Shown: piece after piece, positions 1 to 8,309 of the stretch
Layout: every line of letters starts with the position of its first letter
Position numbering within the stretch: position 1 is the first letter of the stretch
From: Rathayibacter sp. VKM Ac-2856
Lineage (GTDB): Bacteria > Actinomycetota > Actinomycetes > Actinomycetales > Microbacteriaceae
Direction of reading: 5' to 3'
Length of the DNA stretch: 64,000 bases
Assembly: GCF_013205055.1 (NCBI RefSeq)
Contig: NZ_JABMLF010000003.1
Coordinates: 248,001 to 312,000, forward strand
The notes under the pieces: model-generated
Told to the model about the DNA's origin: nothing
The model's database searches: none
The model's input: only the letters and a program-made list of their open reading frames with translations
Translations under genes and position numbers: made by a program

Positions 1-287
1 AGGGAGAACATCGCGATGGCGACGAGCACGACGATGAAGGCGACGCCGAAGCCGATGAGGGCGACGACGAGCTCACGGGTCGACATGAGCACGACGAGGC
101 CGACGAAGGCGGCCATGACGGCGGAGAGGCCGATCAGCTCGGCGGGGCGCAGGCGGTCCTTCCGGGTCGGGCGGAAGGTGCGCGGCGCGAAGTCGTCGTC
201 GGACGGCGACGGCTCGGAGCGCGCGGGCTCGGGGCGCGAGGGCTCGGGGCGCGACGGCTCGGACGAGGCGGGGTCGGGGGCGGTCAT
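1..287 (-). CDS. small membrane protein, C-terminus beyond window (partial)
   Basis: Reading the minus strand from ATG at 287 gives MTAPDPASSEPSRPEP..., a roughly 45-residue disordered Pro/Ser/Glu N-terminus with a repeated SRPEP-like motif. Two closely spaced hydrophobic segments follow (about residues 50-70 and 74-95). The frame stays open to the window edge, so the gene is partial. The start overlaps the stop of the upstream gene (ATGA at 287-284), and GGAGGAGA lies a few bases before it, which supports translational coupling. This is probably a small integral membrane protein of unknown function, and no specific family is recognised. The coding call rests on strong third-position GC and the stop-start overlap. 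Confidence 0.6.
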   Translation of the reverse strand, partial: MTAPDPASSEPSRPEPSRPEPARSEPSPSDDDFAPRTFRPTRKDRLRPAELIGLSAVMAAFVGLVVLMSTRELVVALIGFGVAFIVVLVAIAMFS

Positions 288-862
288 CGGTCTCCTCCGG
301 TGGTGGGGGTGGAGGGTGCGGCGGCATCGGCGCCGGCGGCCCACTTGAGCGAGAACGCGGCGATCGCGAGGAAGACGGCGAGCATCACGGCGTAGGCACC
401 GAGGAGCCCGACCGAGACCACGGGGTGCGGCGGCAGCAGGGCGAAGGCCGCTCCGAGGAGGACCGTGCCGATCCCGATGATCCGCGCGTCGCGGGCGGCG
501 AGGCCCGCGCTCCGGCGGCCGCTGGAGAACTCGAGCGAGCCGGAGACGAGCGCCCAGCCGGCGACCAGCGCGATGAACGGCAGCAGCGCCGCGACCGGCA
601 GGGCGACGAGCGCGAGCACGCCGGCGGCGAGGGTGACCCCGGCGGAGGCGAGGGCGAGGGTGCGGCCGCGGCCGACGGGCGTGCGCAGGCCGATCACGAG
701 GGCGACGGCTCCGCTGAGGATCGCGAACCCGGCGAAGACGGCGAAGCCGAAGGCCGGTCCGTGGTCGGGCGAGAAGGTGACCACCACGCCTGCGACGGCC
801 GCGACGGCGGCTCGCGCGAGGTGCAGGGGCCACAGTCGGCTGGCGGTGTCGGCTTCGGCCAC
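284..862 (-). CDS. HdeD/DUF308-like six-helix membrane protein
   Basis: The 192-residue product has about six hydrophobic helices separated by short loops rich in Arg/Gly, the size and layout of the HdeD/DUF308 membrane protein group. I chose GTG at 862 (VAEADTASRLW...) rather than upstream ATGs because AGAGAGG sits about 8 bases before it and the residues upstream look like untranslated GC-rich leader. It is translationally coupled to the next small membrane protein. The biological role is unknown; HdeD in enterobacteria is linked to acid resistance, but that should not be carried over. An alternative is a generic DUF-type membrane protein. Confidence 0.6.
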   Translation of the reverse strand: MAEADTASRLWPLHLARAAVAAVAGVVVTFSPDHGPAFGFAVFAGFAILSGAVALVIGLRTPVGRGRTLALASAGVTLAAGVLALVALPVAALLPFIALVAGWALVSGSLEFSSGRRSAGLAARDARIIGIGTVLLGAAFALLPPHPVVSVGLLGAYAVMLAVFLAIAAFSLKWAAGADAAAPSTPTTGGDR

Positions 863-1326
863 GGTCGAGCCTCTCTGGTGGTGCGGGCGGGTCGGGGTCG
901 CGCGAGCGCGGGGACCGAGCGGCGTCGCCGGGTCCGTCGGTGCGGTGTCCCGCACGATCCGGAGGACGCCCCGCCCGGCGAGCGGACGGCCGCCTCCGCG
1001 GACCCTGTGATTTTACGCTCCCGCGGACGCTCGCGGCGCCGTGGGGGTCCCGGGAGCCGGGATGCTCGGCGACCGTGGAGGGTGGCGCCTCCCCCCACCG
1101 CTCGCGCGCCACGGGCGTGCGCCCCCGCGTGCGCCGTGTTTCCGCGCGATTAAAACCCCGGCTGAAACCCCGGCGCCGCTCCGCACGGACTCGTGGTCCA
1201 CAGCGAGCGCTCGCTATCGTGGGTTCCACCCGCGCGCCCCACCCCTGGGCGCGATCACCACCCCCCACCAGGCACCGGGCGGTCTCCCCCGCCGTCCCGC
1301 CCGCCGACATCCCTGGAGTTGATGCC
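863..1326. other. divergent intergenic region without genes
   Basis: About 460 bases separate the minus-strand membrane genes from the plus-strand polysaccharide genes. I see no convincing coding frame. The TAAAAT-like hexamer on the minus strand near 1010-1015 (plus gattttac) could be the -10 of the gene starting at 862, with no clear -35. The plus strand carries the TATCGT element described separately. Confidence 0.5.
1209..1224 (+). promoter_or_regulatory. candidate promoter -10 (TATCGT) of polysaccharide genes
   Basis: GCTCGCTATCGTGGG contains a TANNNT-type actinobacterial -10 hexamer (TATCGT, 1215-1220) about 107 bases before the TTG start at 1327. Almost the same string, CTCACTATCGTGGG, recurs at 3193-3206 ahead of the next polysaccharide gene. 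There is no recognisable -35 at 17 bp, so the assignment rests on the recurrence and position. Confidence 0.4.
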
Positions 1327-1890
1327 TTGAACGGACTGGATCTCGCGATCCTCGCGCAGCGAGCACGCGATCTGGCCTTCAGCAAGCTGGTCGCCGGCGG
1401 TTTCCACCGCTTCGGCAAGGGTTCCCGGATCTGCCTGCCCTTCCGGATCGGTCCGGGCCAGGGCAAGCGGATCTCCATCGGCGAGAACGTGCTGATCAGC
1501 GCGAACTGCATGCTGATGGTCCCCTCCGACGACGCGCCCACGCCCGCCCTGATCATCGGCGACCGCGTGCGCATGAACATGACCGCGATCACCGCCGTGA
1601 AGAGCGTCGTCATCGAGGAGGGCGTCGGCATCGCCCGCGGCGTCTACATCTCGGACCACTCGCACGGCTTCATGGACCCGACGCGGTTCATCCGCGACCA
1701 GGGCGTGGACCGCATCGCCCCGGTGCGCATCGGCCGCGGCGCCTGGCTCGGCGAGAACGCCGTGATCATGCCCGGCGTCACCGTCGGCCGCGGCGCCGTG
1801 ATCGGCGCGAACGCCGTCGTCCGCGAGGACGTCCCCGACTACTCCGTCGCCGTCGGCGTGCCCGCGCGCGTCATCCGGACCTTCGCGTGA
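1327..1890 (+). CDS. hexapeptide-repeat acyltransferase
   Basis: The 187-residue protein is a left-handed beta-helix acyltransferase of the Maa/WbbJ type. It has repeated [LIV]-G-x4 hexapeptides through the middle and C-terminus, the active-site-type segment SDHSHGF near residue 115, and the typical closing motif VPARVIRTF. Such enzymes transfer acetyl or other acyl groups from CoA to sugars. The TTG start is chosen because TGGAG lies 8 bases upstream and the product then begins MNGLDLAILAQ; longer versions run into low-complexity leader. The stop overlaps the next gene (GTGA at 1887), so it is likely the first gene of a glycan-assembly operon, decorating a sugar residue. Confidence 0.85.
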   Translation: MNGLDLAILAQRARDLAFSKLVAGGFHRFGKGSRICLPFRIGPGQGKRISIGENVLISANCMLMVPSDDAPTPALIIGDRVRMNMTAITAVKSVVIEEGVGIARGVYISDHSHGFMDPTRFIRDQGVDRIAPVRIGRGAWLGENAVIMPGVTVGRGAVIGANAVVREDVPDYSVAVGVPARVIRTFA

Positions 1891-3143
1891 GGAACGCCGT
1901 GCCCGAATCGACTGTGCCCGAACCGACCCTGCCCGAGCGGACCGCGGACGGGGTCGTCCGCGACGTCGTCTTCACCTTCTCCTACGAGACGTACACGGAC
2001 GCGGCCCGCCGCGGCATGATGCGCCCGCCGGACCGCATCCTGCACTCCCTGATGGAGAGCCCGCAGGTCGGGCGCCTCATCGTGGCGAACCCGTACCGCT
2101 TCCTCCCGACGACGCTCGCCCGCGGCGTGCTGGGCCGCGAGGTCGAGTTCCCGTCGACCCCGCAGCGCGTCCTGCACACCCCGCTGCGCCTGCGCCGCTC
2201 CGACCCGACCGACATCGCCGGCCTGGAGAAGGAGTACCGGGCCTACGACCGCGGTCTCGCGAAGCTCGCGGACGAGATGGAGCTCGTGCGGCCCGTGGTC
2301 GTCACGACCAGCCCCGTGGTGGCCGGCTTCTCGCCGTTCGAGTGGGCGGAGCACGTGATGTTCTTCGCCCGCGACGACTGGACGACGTCGACCCGCTGGA
2401 AGAACCACTGGCCCGCGTTCCAGGAGGCCTACCGCCGCGTCGCGACCAGCGGCCGCTCGGTGACCGCCGTCTCGCAGGAGATCATCGACCGCATCGCGCC
2501 GACCGGACCGCACGCCGTGGTCCCGAACGGCGTCTCGCCCGAGGAGTGGACGGGCCCCGTGCCCGACGCCCCGGAGTGGCTCGCCCGGATCCCCGGACCG
2601 CGCGCGCTGCACGTGGGCACGCTGGACGACCGGCTCGACGTCGAGGGGATCGTCGCGGTCGCCACCGCGCACCCCGAGCTGCAGATCGTCCTGATGGGCC
2701 CGCAGCCCGACCCGGGCTACCTGGCTCCGCTCGCGCCGTTCGCGAACGTGCACCTGCACCACTCCGTCGGCCGCCGCGAGCTGGTGGCGACGATGCGCAA
2801 CGTCGAGCTCTGCCTCCTCGCGCACCGCCGCACCCCGCTGACCGAGGCGATGAGCCCGCTGAAGCTCTACGAGTACGTCGCGAGCGGCTGCCCGGTGATC
2901 TCCGTCGACCTGCCGCCGATCCACGGCATCAGCGACCGGATCCGCATCGTCCCGACCATGGCGGAGTTCGCCGCGGTCGTCGACGACGCCCTCGCCGACG
3001 GCCCCGCCACCGAGGACGAGCGCCTCGGATGGATCCACGCGAACTCGTGGGCCGCGCGCCACGAGACCGTGCTCGACATCCTGCTGGACCGCGACGGCGG
3101 CCGCCGCCGCTCCGGCGGGTCCTCGGCTCTCCGGGCCGGCTGA
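1887..3143 (+). CDS. glycosyltransferase, GT-B fold
   Basis: The 418-residue product has a GT-B layout. The C-terminal half reads PGPRALHVGTLDDRLDVEG (start of the donor-binding Rossmann domain) followed by SPLKLYEYVASGCPVIS, the conserved E-x-x-A-x-G/C-x-P-like segment of GT1/GT4 enzymes. The N-terminal domain (about 20-210) would bind the acceptor. It starts with GTG overlapping the stop of the acyltransferase gene. It probably adds one sugar to a lipid-linked repeat unit at the inner membrane face. Donor and linkage cannot be read from the sequence. Confidence 0.85.
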   Translation: MRNAVPESTVPEPTLPERTADGVVRDVVFTFSYETYTDAARRGMMRPPDRILHSLMESPQVGRLIVANPYRFLPTTLARGVLGREVEFPSTPQRVLHTPLRLRRSDPTDIAGLEKEYRAYDRGLAKLADEMELVRPVVVTTSPVVAGFSPFEWAEHVMFFARDDWTTSTRWKNHWPAFQEAYRRVATSGRSVTAVSQEIIDRIAPTGPHAVVPNGVSPEEWTGPVPDAPEWLARIPGPRALHVGTLDDRLDVEGIVAVATAHPELQIVLMGPQPDPGYLAPLAPFANVHLHHSVGRRELVATMRNVELCLLAHRRTPLTEAMSPLKLYEYVASGCPVISVDLPPIHGISDRIRIVPTMAEFAAVVDDALADGPATEDERLGWIHANSWAARHETVLDILLDRDGGRRRSGGSSALRAG

Positions 3144-3192
3144 GTCAATCCACCTAAGGTCTCGGCTCCGAAGTAGCAAACGATCGGGCGCC

Positions 3193-3206
3193 TCACTATC
3201 GTGGGG
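3193..3206 (+). promoter_or_regulatory. candidate promoter -10 (TATCGT), second copy
   Basis: CTCACTATCGTGGG repeats the element near 1209. TATCGT lies at 3197-3202. If used, it gives a leader of about 460 bases for the glycosyltransferase starting at 3674. No good -35 hexamer is visible. Confidence 0.4.
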
Positions 3207-3558
3207 GTGGCATCGCGGCCCGCTCCGCTGTGCCCTCGTCCTCGGACGGCGAGCACACGTCCAGGCGCAGGAACGTCCAGGCGCAGGAGTGGGACCGCCG
3301 TGCCGGCACCGCCGACGACCCCGACGTCGCGGTCCCTCCCGCCCGATCTCCACCGACCGACCAGGACCACGATGCAGCGCAGGCTCCCCGCCCCTCCCCG
3401 CGCGCGTCCCCCTGTCGGTCGACCCGCCGATGCGCAGGACGCCCCCGAGTCCTAGCGCCGTCCGGGGAGAGCGCGGTCACGACGCCGCCGGATCTCCCCT
3501 CCCGTGAGCCGCTCCTCTCCCGAGGAGCACGGCCCGCGCCCGGCCCCGCGCCGATCCA

Positions 3559-3612
3559 GCACCACCCAGCCCCCGCACCACCCAGCCCTGCACCACCCAG
3601 CCCTGCACTACC
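3559..3612 (+). repeat. 15-bp tandem repeat in leader (GCACCACCCAGCCCTG-like)
   Basis: The unit GCACCACCCAGCCC(C/T)G starts at 3559, 3575 and 3590, with a partial copy at 3605 (spacing 16, 15, 15). It lies in the long leader (3144-3673) before the fused Alg14/Alg13-like gene. The rest of that leader has no convincing gene: the frame is open in phase with the gene, but the residues are low-complexity Pro/Arg/Ser. Confidence 0.7.
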
Positions 3613-3673
3613 GCCTCAGTCAGCATCCGCCGGAGGAAGAGCCCGAAAGCTCCCCGGACGGAGAAGGGTCGCC

Positions 3674-4708
3674 ATGTCTCAGTTCCTGTTCGTCTGCTCC
3701 GGTGGAGGGCATCTGAAGCAGCTGTTCACGCTGTCCTCCCGCTTCGGGATCGATCCCGCCGATCAGCACTGGGTCACCTTCGACAACGGCCTCAGCCGCT
3801 CCCTGCTCGAGGGCCGCCGGGTCACCTTCAGCCGCTTCGCCGCCCCGCGCGACGCCCGCCCGATCGCGCAGAACGCGATGATCGCGCACCGCATCCTGGC
3901 GAAGGGCGACTACTCCGCCGTCTTCAGCACCGGCTCCAGCCCCGCCGTGTCGTTCATGCCCGAGGCCTCGATGCGCGGCATCGAGTGCCACTACGTCGAG
4001 AGCGCCGCGCGCGCCGACGGGCCCTCGATCACCGGCAAGATCATGGCGCGCCTGCCCGGCGTCAACACCTACACGCAGTACCCGGTCTGGGCGGACGAGC
4101 GCTGGCTGTTCGGCGGCTCGATCTTCGACGCCTACACGACCGGTCCGGACCGGCCCGTCTCCGCGATCCGCCGCGCGGTCATCTCCGTCGGCACCCAGGA
4201 CCTCTACCCGTTCGACCGCCTGATCGCCGCGTCCGTGCCGCTGCTGAAGGACGCCGAGGTGCTCTGGCAGACCGGTCTCGCCGACGTCTCGCCCTACGGC
4301 ATCGAGGGCCGCGCTAGCGTCCCGCACCACGAGCTCCAGGAGGCCGTGAAGGAGGCGGACGTCGTCATCGCCCACGCGGGCACCGGCGCCGCCATCACCG
4401 CCATCGAGGCCGGCAAGGTACCGATCCTGGTGCCGCGCCTCGTCGCGCGCGGCGAGCACATCGACGACCACCAGATCCAGATCGCCCGCGAGCTCGACCA
4501 GCGCGGCCTGGCCATCGCCGCGTCGCCCGAGGAGCTGACGGAGGAGCTGCTGCTGCGCGCCGCGAGCCGGACCGCCGCCCTCGCGCCGGCCGTGCCGCCG
4601 TTCCGCTTCAGCCCGTCGCGCGCGCGCTCCGCTCGCCGCTCCTCGTCGCCCTCGACCGTCCCGTCGTGGCGCGCCGAGCGCGGCGACTCCCGCGCCGAGG
4701 CCGTCTGA
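3674..4708 (+). CDS. fused PssD/PssE (Alg14/Alg13)-type glycosyltransferase
   Basis: The 344-residue protein starts MSQFLFVCSGGGHLKQL, the glycine-rich N-terminus of Alg14/EpsE/PssD proteins. It continues after about residue 165 with an Alg13/PssE-like GT28 C-terminal domain (ISVGTQDLYPFDRLI, then ADVVIAHAGTGAAITAIEAGK, the HAGxG donor-binding region). In many bacteria these two halves are separate proteins; here they are one chain. The last 30 residues are Ser/Arg-rich and likely disordered. AGAAGGG 6-8 bases before ATG 3674 fixes the start. Family members are beta-1,4-glycosyltransferases acting on the second sugar of a lipid-linked exopolysaccharide unit; that role is inferred here. Confidence 0.85.
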   Translation: MSQFLFVCSGGGHLKQLFTLSSRFGIDPADQHWVTFDNGLSRSLLEGRRVTFSRFAAPRDARPIAQNAMIAHRILAKGDYSAVFSTGSSPAVSFMPEASMRGIECHYVESAARADGPSITGKIMARLPGVNTYTQYPVWADERWLFGGSIFDAYTTGPDRPVSAIRRAVISVGTQDLYPFDRLIAASVPLLKDAEVLWQTGLADVSPYGIEGRASVPHHELQEAVKEADVVIAHAGTGAAITAIEAGKVPILVPRLVARGEHIDDHQIQIARELDQRGLAIAASPEELTEELLLRAASRTAALAPAVPPFRFSPSRARSARRSSSPSTVPSWRAERGDSRAEAV

Positions 4709-4745
4709 CGCCTCGCGGCGCCGCGCCTCCGCGCGGCCGGGGGAC

Positions 4746-5588
4746 CTCCGGCACGCGGAACCCACTCCGGCACGTCGAAAGTGCCTTCTTCCGCGAGCCG
4801 GACGTCATTTCACGAGCCGAACCTGCACACCCGCACCTCCGGCACGCAGAAACCACTCCGGCACGCTGAAAACACCCCCTTCCACGAGCCGGACTCGATT
4901 CCACGAGCCGGACTCGATTCCACGAGCCGAACCTGCACGCCTCGACCTCCGGCACGCGATGACCGCTTCCGCACGCTGAAAGCACCGCATTCCACGAGCC
5001 GGAGGTGGTTTCACGAGCCGAACAAGCACACCCGGATCTTCGGCACGCGAAAAGCACTCCGGCACGCTGAAATCGCCCCACTCCACGAGCCGGACGTCAT
5101 TTCACGAGCCGAACCTGCACACCCGGACCTCCGGCACGCAGAAACCACTCCGGCACGCTGAAAGCACCACATTCCACGAGCCGGAGGTGGTTTCACGAGC
5201 CGAACATGCATGCCCGGAGCTCCGGCACGCAGAAACCACTCCGGCACGCTGAAAACACCACATTCCGCGAGCCGGACGTCATTTCACGAGCCGGACGCGA
5301 TTTCGCGAGCCGAACATGCACGTGCGGAGCTTCGGCACGTGAAAACCGCTCCGGCACGCTGAAAACACCACATTCCGCGAGCCGGACGCGATTCCGCGAG
5401 CCGAACATGCACGTGCGGATCTCCGGCACGCGAAAACCGCTCCGGCACGCTAGACACTTCTGATTCCGCGAGCCGGACGCGATTCCGCGAGCCGAACATG
5501 CACGTGCGGATCTCCGGCACGCGGAAACCACTTCGGCACGCTGAAAGCACCGCTTTCCGCGAGCCGGACGCGATTCCACGAGCCGAGG
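4746..5588. repeat. tandem array of composite palindromic repeats, 91-bp period, nine units
   Basis: Units begin (CTCCGGCACGC-like) at 4746, 4837, 4947, 5038, 5129, 5220, 5330, 5421 and 5512. Spacing is 91 bp except for two of 110 bp, which carry one extra 19-bp half-site. Each unit has two direct half-sites (CTCCGGCACGCNGAAA) 19 bp apart, an 8-nt gap (GCACCACA-like), two inverted half-sites (TTCCACGAGCCGGA, then TTTCACGAGCCGAA) 19 bp apart, and a 15-nt linker such as CATGCATGCCCGGAG. The two halves can pair over about 33 bp. The array fills the whole space between convergent genes ending at 4708 and 5713. Open frames through it are repeat artefacts. Confidence 0.9.
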
Positions 5589-5712
5589 ATGCGCGCGCCG
5601 GGCCTCGGCTCCGCGGCGCCGCACGCCCCCGGCACGCCGAGAGGGCGGAGGAGCCGCAGCTCCCCCGCCCTCAGGGTCGGTCCTCAGCGCCCGCAGGCGC
5701 CCGCTCAGCGCG

Positions 5713-6588
5713 TCAGGAGGCGTTGGCGAGCAGTGCCGTCCAGGCGATGTCCGCGAGCTTCGCCTGGCCCGCCAGGGACGGGTGGAAGTGGTCGACGTCG
5801 GAGATGTCGTCGGAGGTGACGTCGAAGTCGTGCAGCGCGCCCTGGTCGTAGACGCAGTTCGCGGTCGCCCCGCAGACGTCGGCCAGGACGTCGTTGTAGG
5901 CGTCGATCGTCGTCGAGACGTTGTCGCGGCGGGCCTGCGACTCCGCGTCGTCGGAGGTGGGCTGGTAGAGCAGCGAGTTGCAGTTGGAGCTGCCGGCCCA
6001 GCGCGAGACGGCCTCGGCGTCGGTCCGCTCGGTCTCGAAGAAGTCGAGCAGGTTCGGCACGGAGGAGACGAAGATCGTCGCCTCCGGAGCGCCGGTGGAG
6101 AGCGTCGAGAGCGCGGTCGTGACATTGGTGCGGAAGGCGTCCGGCGTGGTGATGTCGGCGCTGTTCTTGCGGCAGACGTCGTTCGCGCCGATCAGGATCG
6201 TGACGAGGTCGGGGGCGGCGGCGACCGCCTTCTCGGCCTGGCCGGGCAGCTCGGCCGAGGTCGCGCCCTTGGAGGCGACGTTCTCGATCTCGGGCACGGC
6301 GCCGACGGACTCGCCGGCGCGGCGGGCGACCGAGTCGACCGTCTCGTCCTCGCCGGTGGTCCACGACGCGCTGGGGCAGGGCTTGTTCTGCCCGCAGGCG
6401 GCCACGCCGACCGAGATCGAGTCGCCCATCGCGGCGATCGAGCCGGCCGCGAAGGGCAGCTCGCCCGAGGCGGCGGGCTCGGTCGTCTCGGCGGGCGTCG
6501 GGGCGGAGGTGCAGCCGGCCAGCAGCGCGGCGGCCACGGCCACGACGGCGAGGACGCCGGCGCGACGGGAGCGGGTGGTGCGGGTCAT
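5713..6588 (-). CDS. SGNH/GDSL-hydrolase lipoprotein
   Basis: The 291-residue product has a lipoprotein signal (lipobox LLAGC, Cys26) followed by a low-complexity linker. An SGNH hydrolase domain comes next: block I AMGDSISVG with catalytic Ser57, block III IGANDVC, and block V DVDHFHPS with the Asp/His pair near the C-terminus. It is predicted to be anchored outside the membrane and to hydrolyse esters, plausibly removing O-acyl groups from the surface polysaccharide. It is last in a minus-strand operon; its ATG overlaps the stop of the flippase gene (ATGA). Start at 6588 is fixed by the signal peptide. Confidence 0.85.
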   Translation of the reverse strand: MTRTTRSRRAGVLAVVAVAAALLAGCTSAPTPAETTEPAASGELPFAAGSIAAMGDSISVGVAACGQNKPCPSASWTTGEDETVDSVARRAGESVGAVPEIENVASKGATSAELPGQAEKAVAAAPDLVTILIGANDVCRKNSADITTPDAFRTNVTTALSTLSTGAPEATIFVSSVPNLLDFFETERTDAEAVSRWAGSSNCNSLLYQPTSDDAESQARRDNVSTTIDAYNDVLADVCGATANCVYDQGALHDFDVTSDDISDVDHFHPSLAGQAKLADIAWTALLANAS

Positions 6589-8309
6589 GCTGCGCCTCCA
6601 TCGGCGGCCGGGGTGGTCGGGGACGCCGGCGACGCGGGCGCCGCCGGGCCCTTGGGCTTGGGCTTCCGGACCTGCTTCACGAACGCCAGGATCTGGTTCA
6701 TGTCGCGGCGGTAGGCGGGGATCGCCATCGCGAGCGCCAGCGGCACCAGCGAGGCGAGACCGCCGACGATCAGGTGCAGGATCGCGGGCAGGTCGGTGTA
6801 CGCGCCGACGGCCCAGGCAGCGCCGAACATGAACGGCACGACGAGCGCGGGGCGCAGGACCGGCACGATGACATCGGAGCCGCGGACGAAGGTGCCGCGG
6901 ATCGCCAGCCAGAAGCCGGGCACCAGCAGCGCCAGGGTGGTGAGGCCGTAGAGGAGCGCGAGACCCTCGACGCCGTTCCACCACAGGCCCACGAAGAACG
7001 AGCCGATGACGAGCGGGCGGGTGACCACGTAGTAGACGAGCTGGCGGTGCACGCGGCCGAGCGAGATGTAGATCCAGCCCTGCACGTTGCCGATGCCCTG
7101 CGCGATGCCCGCGATGGACAGCAGCGACAGGATCGTCGCGGACGAGGACCACTGCGAGCCGAGCAGCAGCTCGACCAGGGGCCCGGCCAGCGCGGCGAGC
7201 ACGCCGAAGGTCGGCAGGGTGAGGTAGCCGATCACGAGCAGCGCGCCGCGGACGTAGCGGCGGTAGCGCTCGCCGTCGTCCTGGAGCGAGGAGAGCACCG
7301 GCAGCGCGACGCGGCCGAGCGGGCCGTTCAGCTGCTGCAGCGGGAGCAGGAAGAGCGAGTAGGCCCGCGTGTACTGACCGAGCACGCCGGTGCCGAGCTG
7401 CGCGCCGATCAGCACGTTGTCGACGTTGCGGGCGAAGTAGTTGAGCAGCTGGACGCCGAAGATGCTTCCGCCGGTGGTGACCAGCGGGATGACCTCGCGC
7501 GAGATCTGCGGGCGGCCGAAGGTGGGGCGGGCGGCGACCCAGAGCGCGATGAAGCGGTAGATCAGCGCGCCGCCCTGCAGCACGACGAGCGACCAGACGC
7601 CCCAGCCGAGGAAGGCCGCGATGATCGAGCCGATGACGCCGACGAGCATCGAGATCACGTCGATCTGGGCCATCAGGCCGAACTTCATCTCCTTCTGCAC
7701 GCGAGCCTGGAGCGGCATGCAGAGGCTGTTGATGAGGAGCGTCGGCGCGACCGCGAGGGTGAGGACGACGAGCGCCTGCTCGTTGTAGATGCCGGCGATG
7801 AGCCAGGCGGAGGCGCCGATCACGATCGTGCCGACCACGCCGAGCGCGACCGACAGCCAGAGCACCGACCGCCAGACGGTCTCGCTCATCTTCTTGGCCT
7901 GGATGATCGCGCCGGTCAGGCCGAAGTCGCGCACGAGATCCGCGACGCCGACGATCGCGGTGACCGCTGCGAGCAGGCCGAAGTCGCTCGGCGAGAGCAG
8001 GCGCGCCAGCACGATCGTCGAGATCAGCTGGATCGCGGTCTTGCCCCACAGGCCGCCGAGGGTCTGGATGACCCCGCGGCTGGCCTTGTGGCCGAGGTCG
8101 GAGCCGGCGCGCTTGGGCGGCAGGTTCGGCCCGTCCCCCACGGTCGGCGACTGCGCGATCGCGTCGGTCGCCAGGGTCTCGGTGGTGTGGGCGGTGTCGT
8201 CGATCGCCGCCTCGATCTGGGCGTCGGTCGCCGAAGCGCCGTGACGGGCGGAGGAGCCGCCCGCGGGGGTCGACCCCGTCACGCGCGCGTCGTCTCGTCG
8301 CGGTTCCAT
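6585..8309 (-). CDS. Wzx-type polysaccharide flippase (MOP superfamily)
   Basis: The 574-residue protein has a cytoplasmic N-terminal tail of about 75 residues, then about 13-14 hydrophobic helices with the oligosaccharide-flippase pattern (IVLARLLSPSDFGLLA, GLTGAIIQAK). The C-terminal tail is Lys/Pro/Ala-rich. It should move lipid-linked repeat units across the membrane. ATG 8309 is preferred because AGGAGG sits about 10 bases upstream; this overlaps the preceding glycosyltransferase by 31 bases. An alternative GTG at 8282 would give a perfect GTGA overlap but lacks a ribosome-binding site. Neighbours Wzy-like and Wzz-like proteins support a Wzy-dependent assembly route. Confidence 0.88.
   Translation of the reverse strand: MEPRRDDARVTGSTPAGGSSARHGASATDAQIEAAIDDTAHTTETLATDAIAQSPTVGDGPNLPPKRAGSDLGHKASRGVIQTLGGLWGKTAIQLISTIVLARLLSPSDFGLLAAVTAIVGVADLVRDFGLTGAIIQAKKMSETVWRSVLWLSVALGVVGTIVIGASAWLIAGIYNEQALVVLTLAVAPTLLINSLCMPLQARVQKEMKFGLMAQIDVISMLVGVIGSIIAAFLGWGVWSLVVLQGGALIYRFIALWVAARPTFGRPQISREVIPLVTTGGSIFGVQLLNYFARNVDNVLIGAQLGTGVLGQYTRAYSLFLLPLQQLNGPLGRVALPVLSSLQDDGERYRRYVRGALLVIGYLTLPTFGVLAALAGPLVELLLGSQWSSSATILSLLSIAGIAQGIGNVQGWIYISLGRVHRQLVYYVVTRPLVIGSFFVGLWWNGVEGLALLYGLTTLALLVPGFWLAIRGTFVRGSDVIVPVLRPALVVPFMFGAAWAVGAYTDLPAILHLIVGGLASLVPLALAMAIPAYRRDMNQILAFVKQVRKPKPKGPAAPASPASPTTPAADGGAA

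Noticed and set aside
3230-3673. N-terminal extension of the PssD/PssE-like glycosyltransferase (148 codons in frame)
   Set aside because: The extension is Pro/Arg/Ser low complexity, includes a 15-bp tandem repeat, and the family starts at MSQFLFVCSGGG with a good ribosome-binding site.
4608-5635. Overlapping repetitive open frames in the 91-bp array with recurring residues such as VPEVRVC
   Set aside because: They arise from the tandem DNA repeats. Because 91 is not a multiple of three, the repeated peptide changes frame from unit to unit, which is not protein-coding behaviour.
6588-8049. N-terminal extension of the SGNH hydrolase frame through the flippase gene
   Set aside because: The lipoprotein signal peptide marks the start at 6588. 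The upstream frame is a shadow of the flippase gene.
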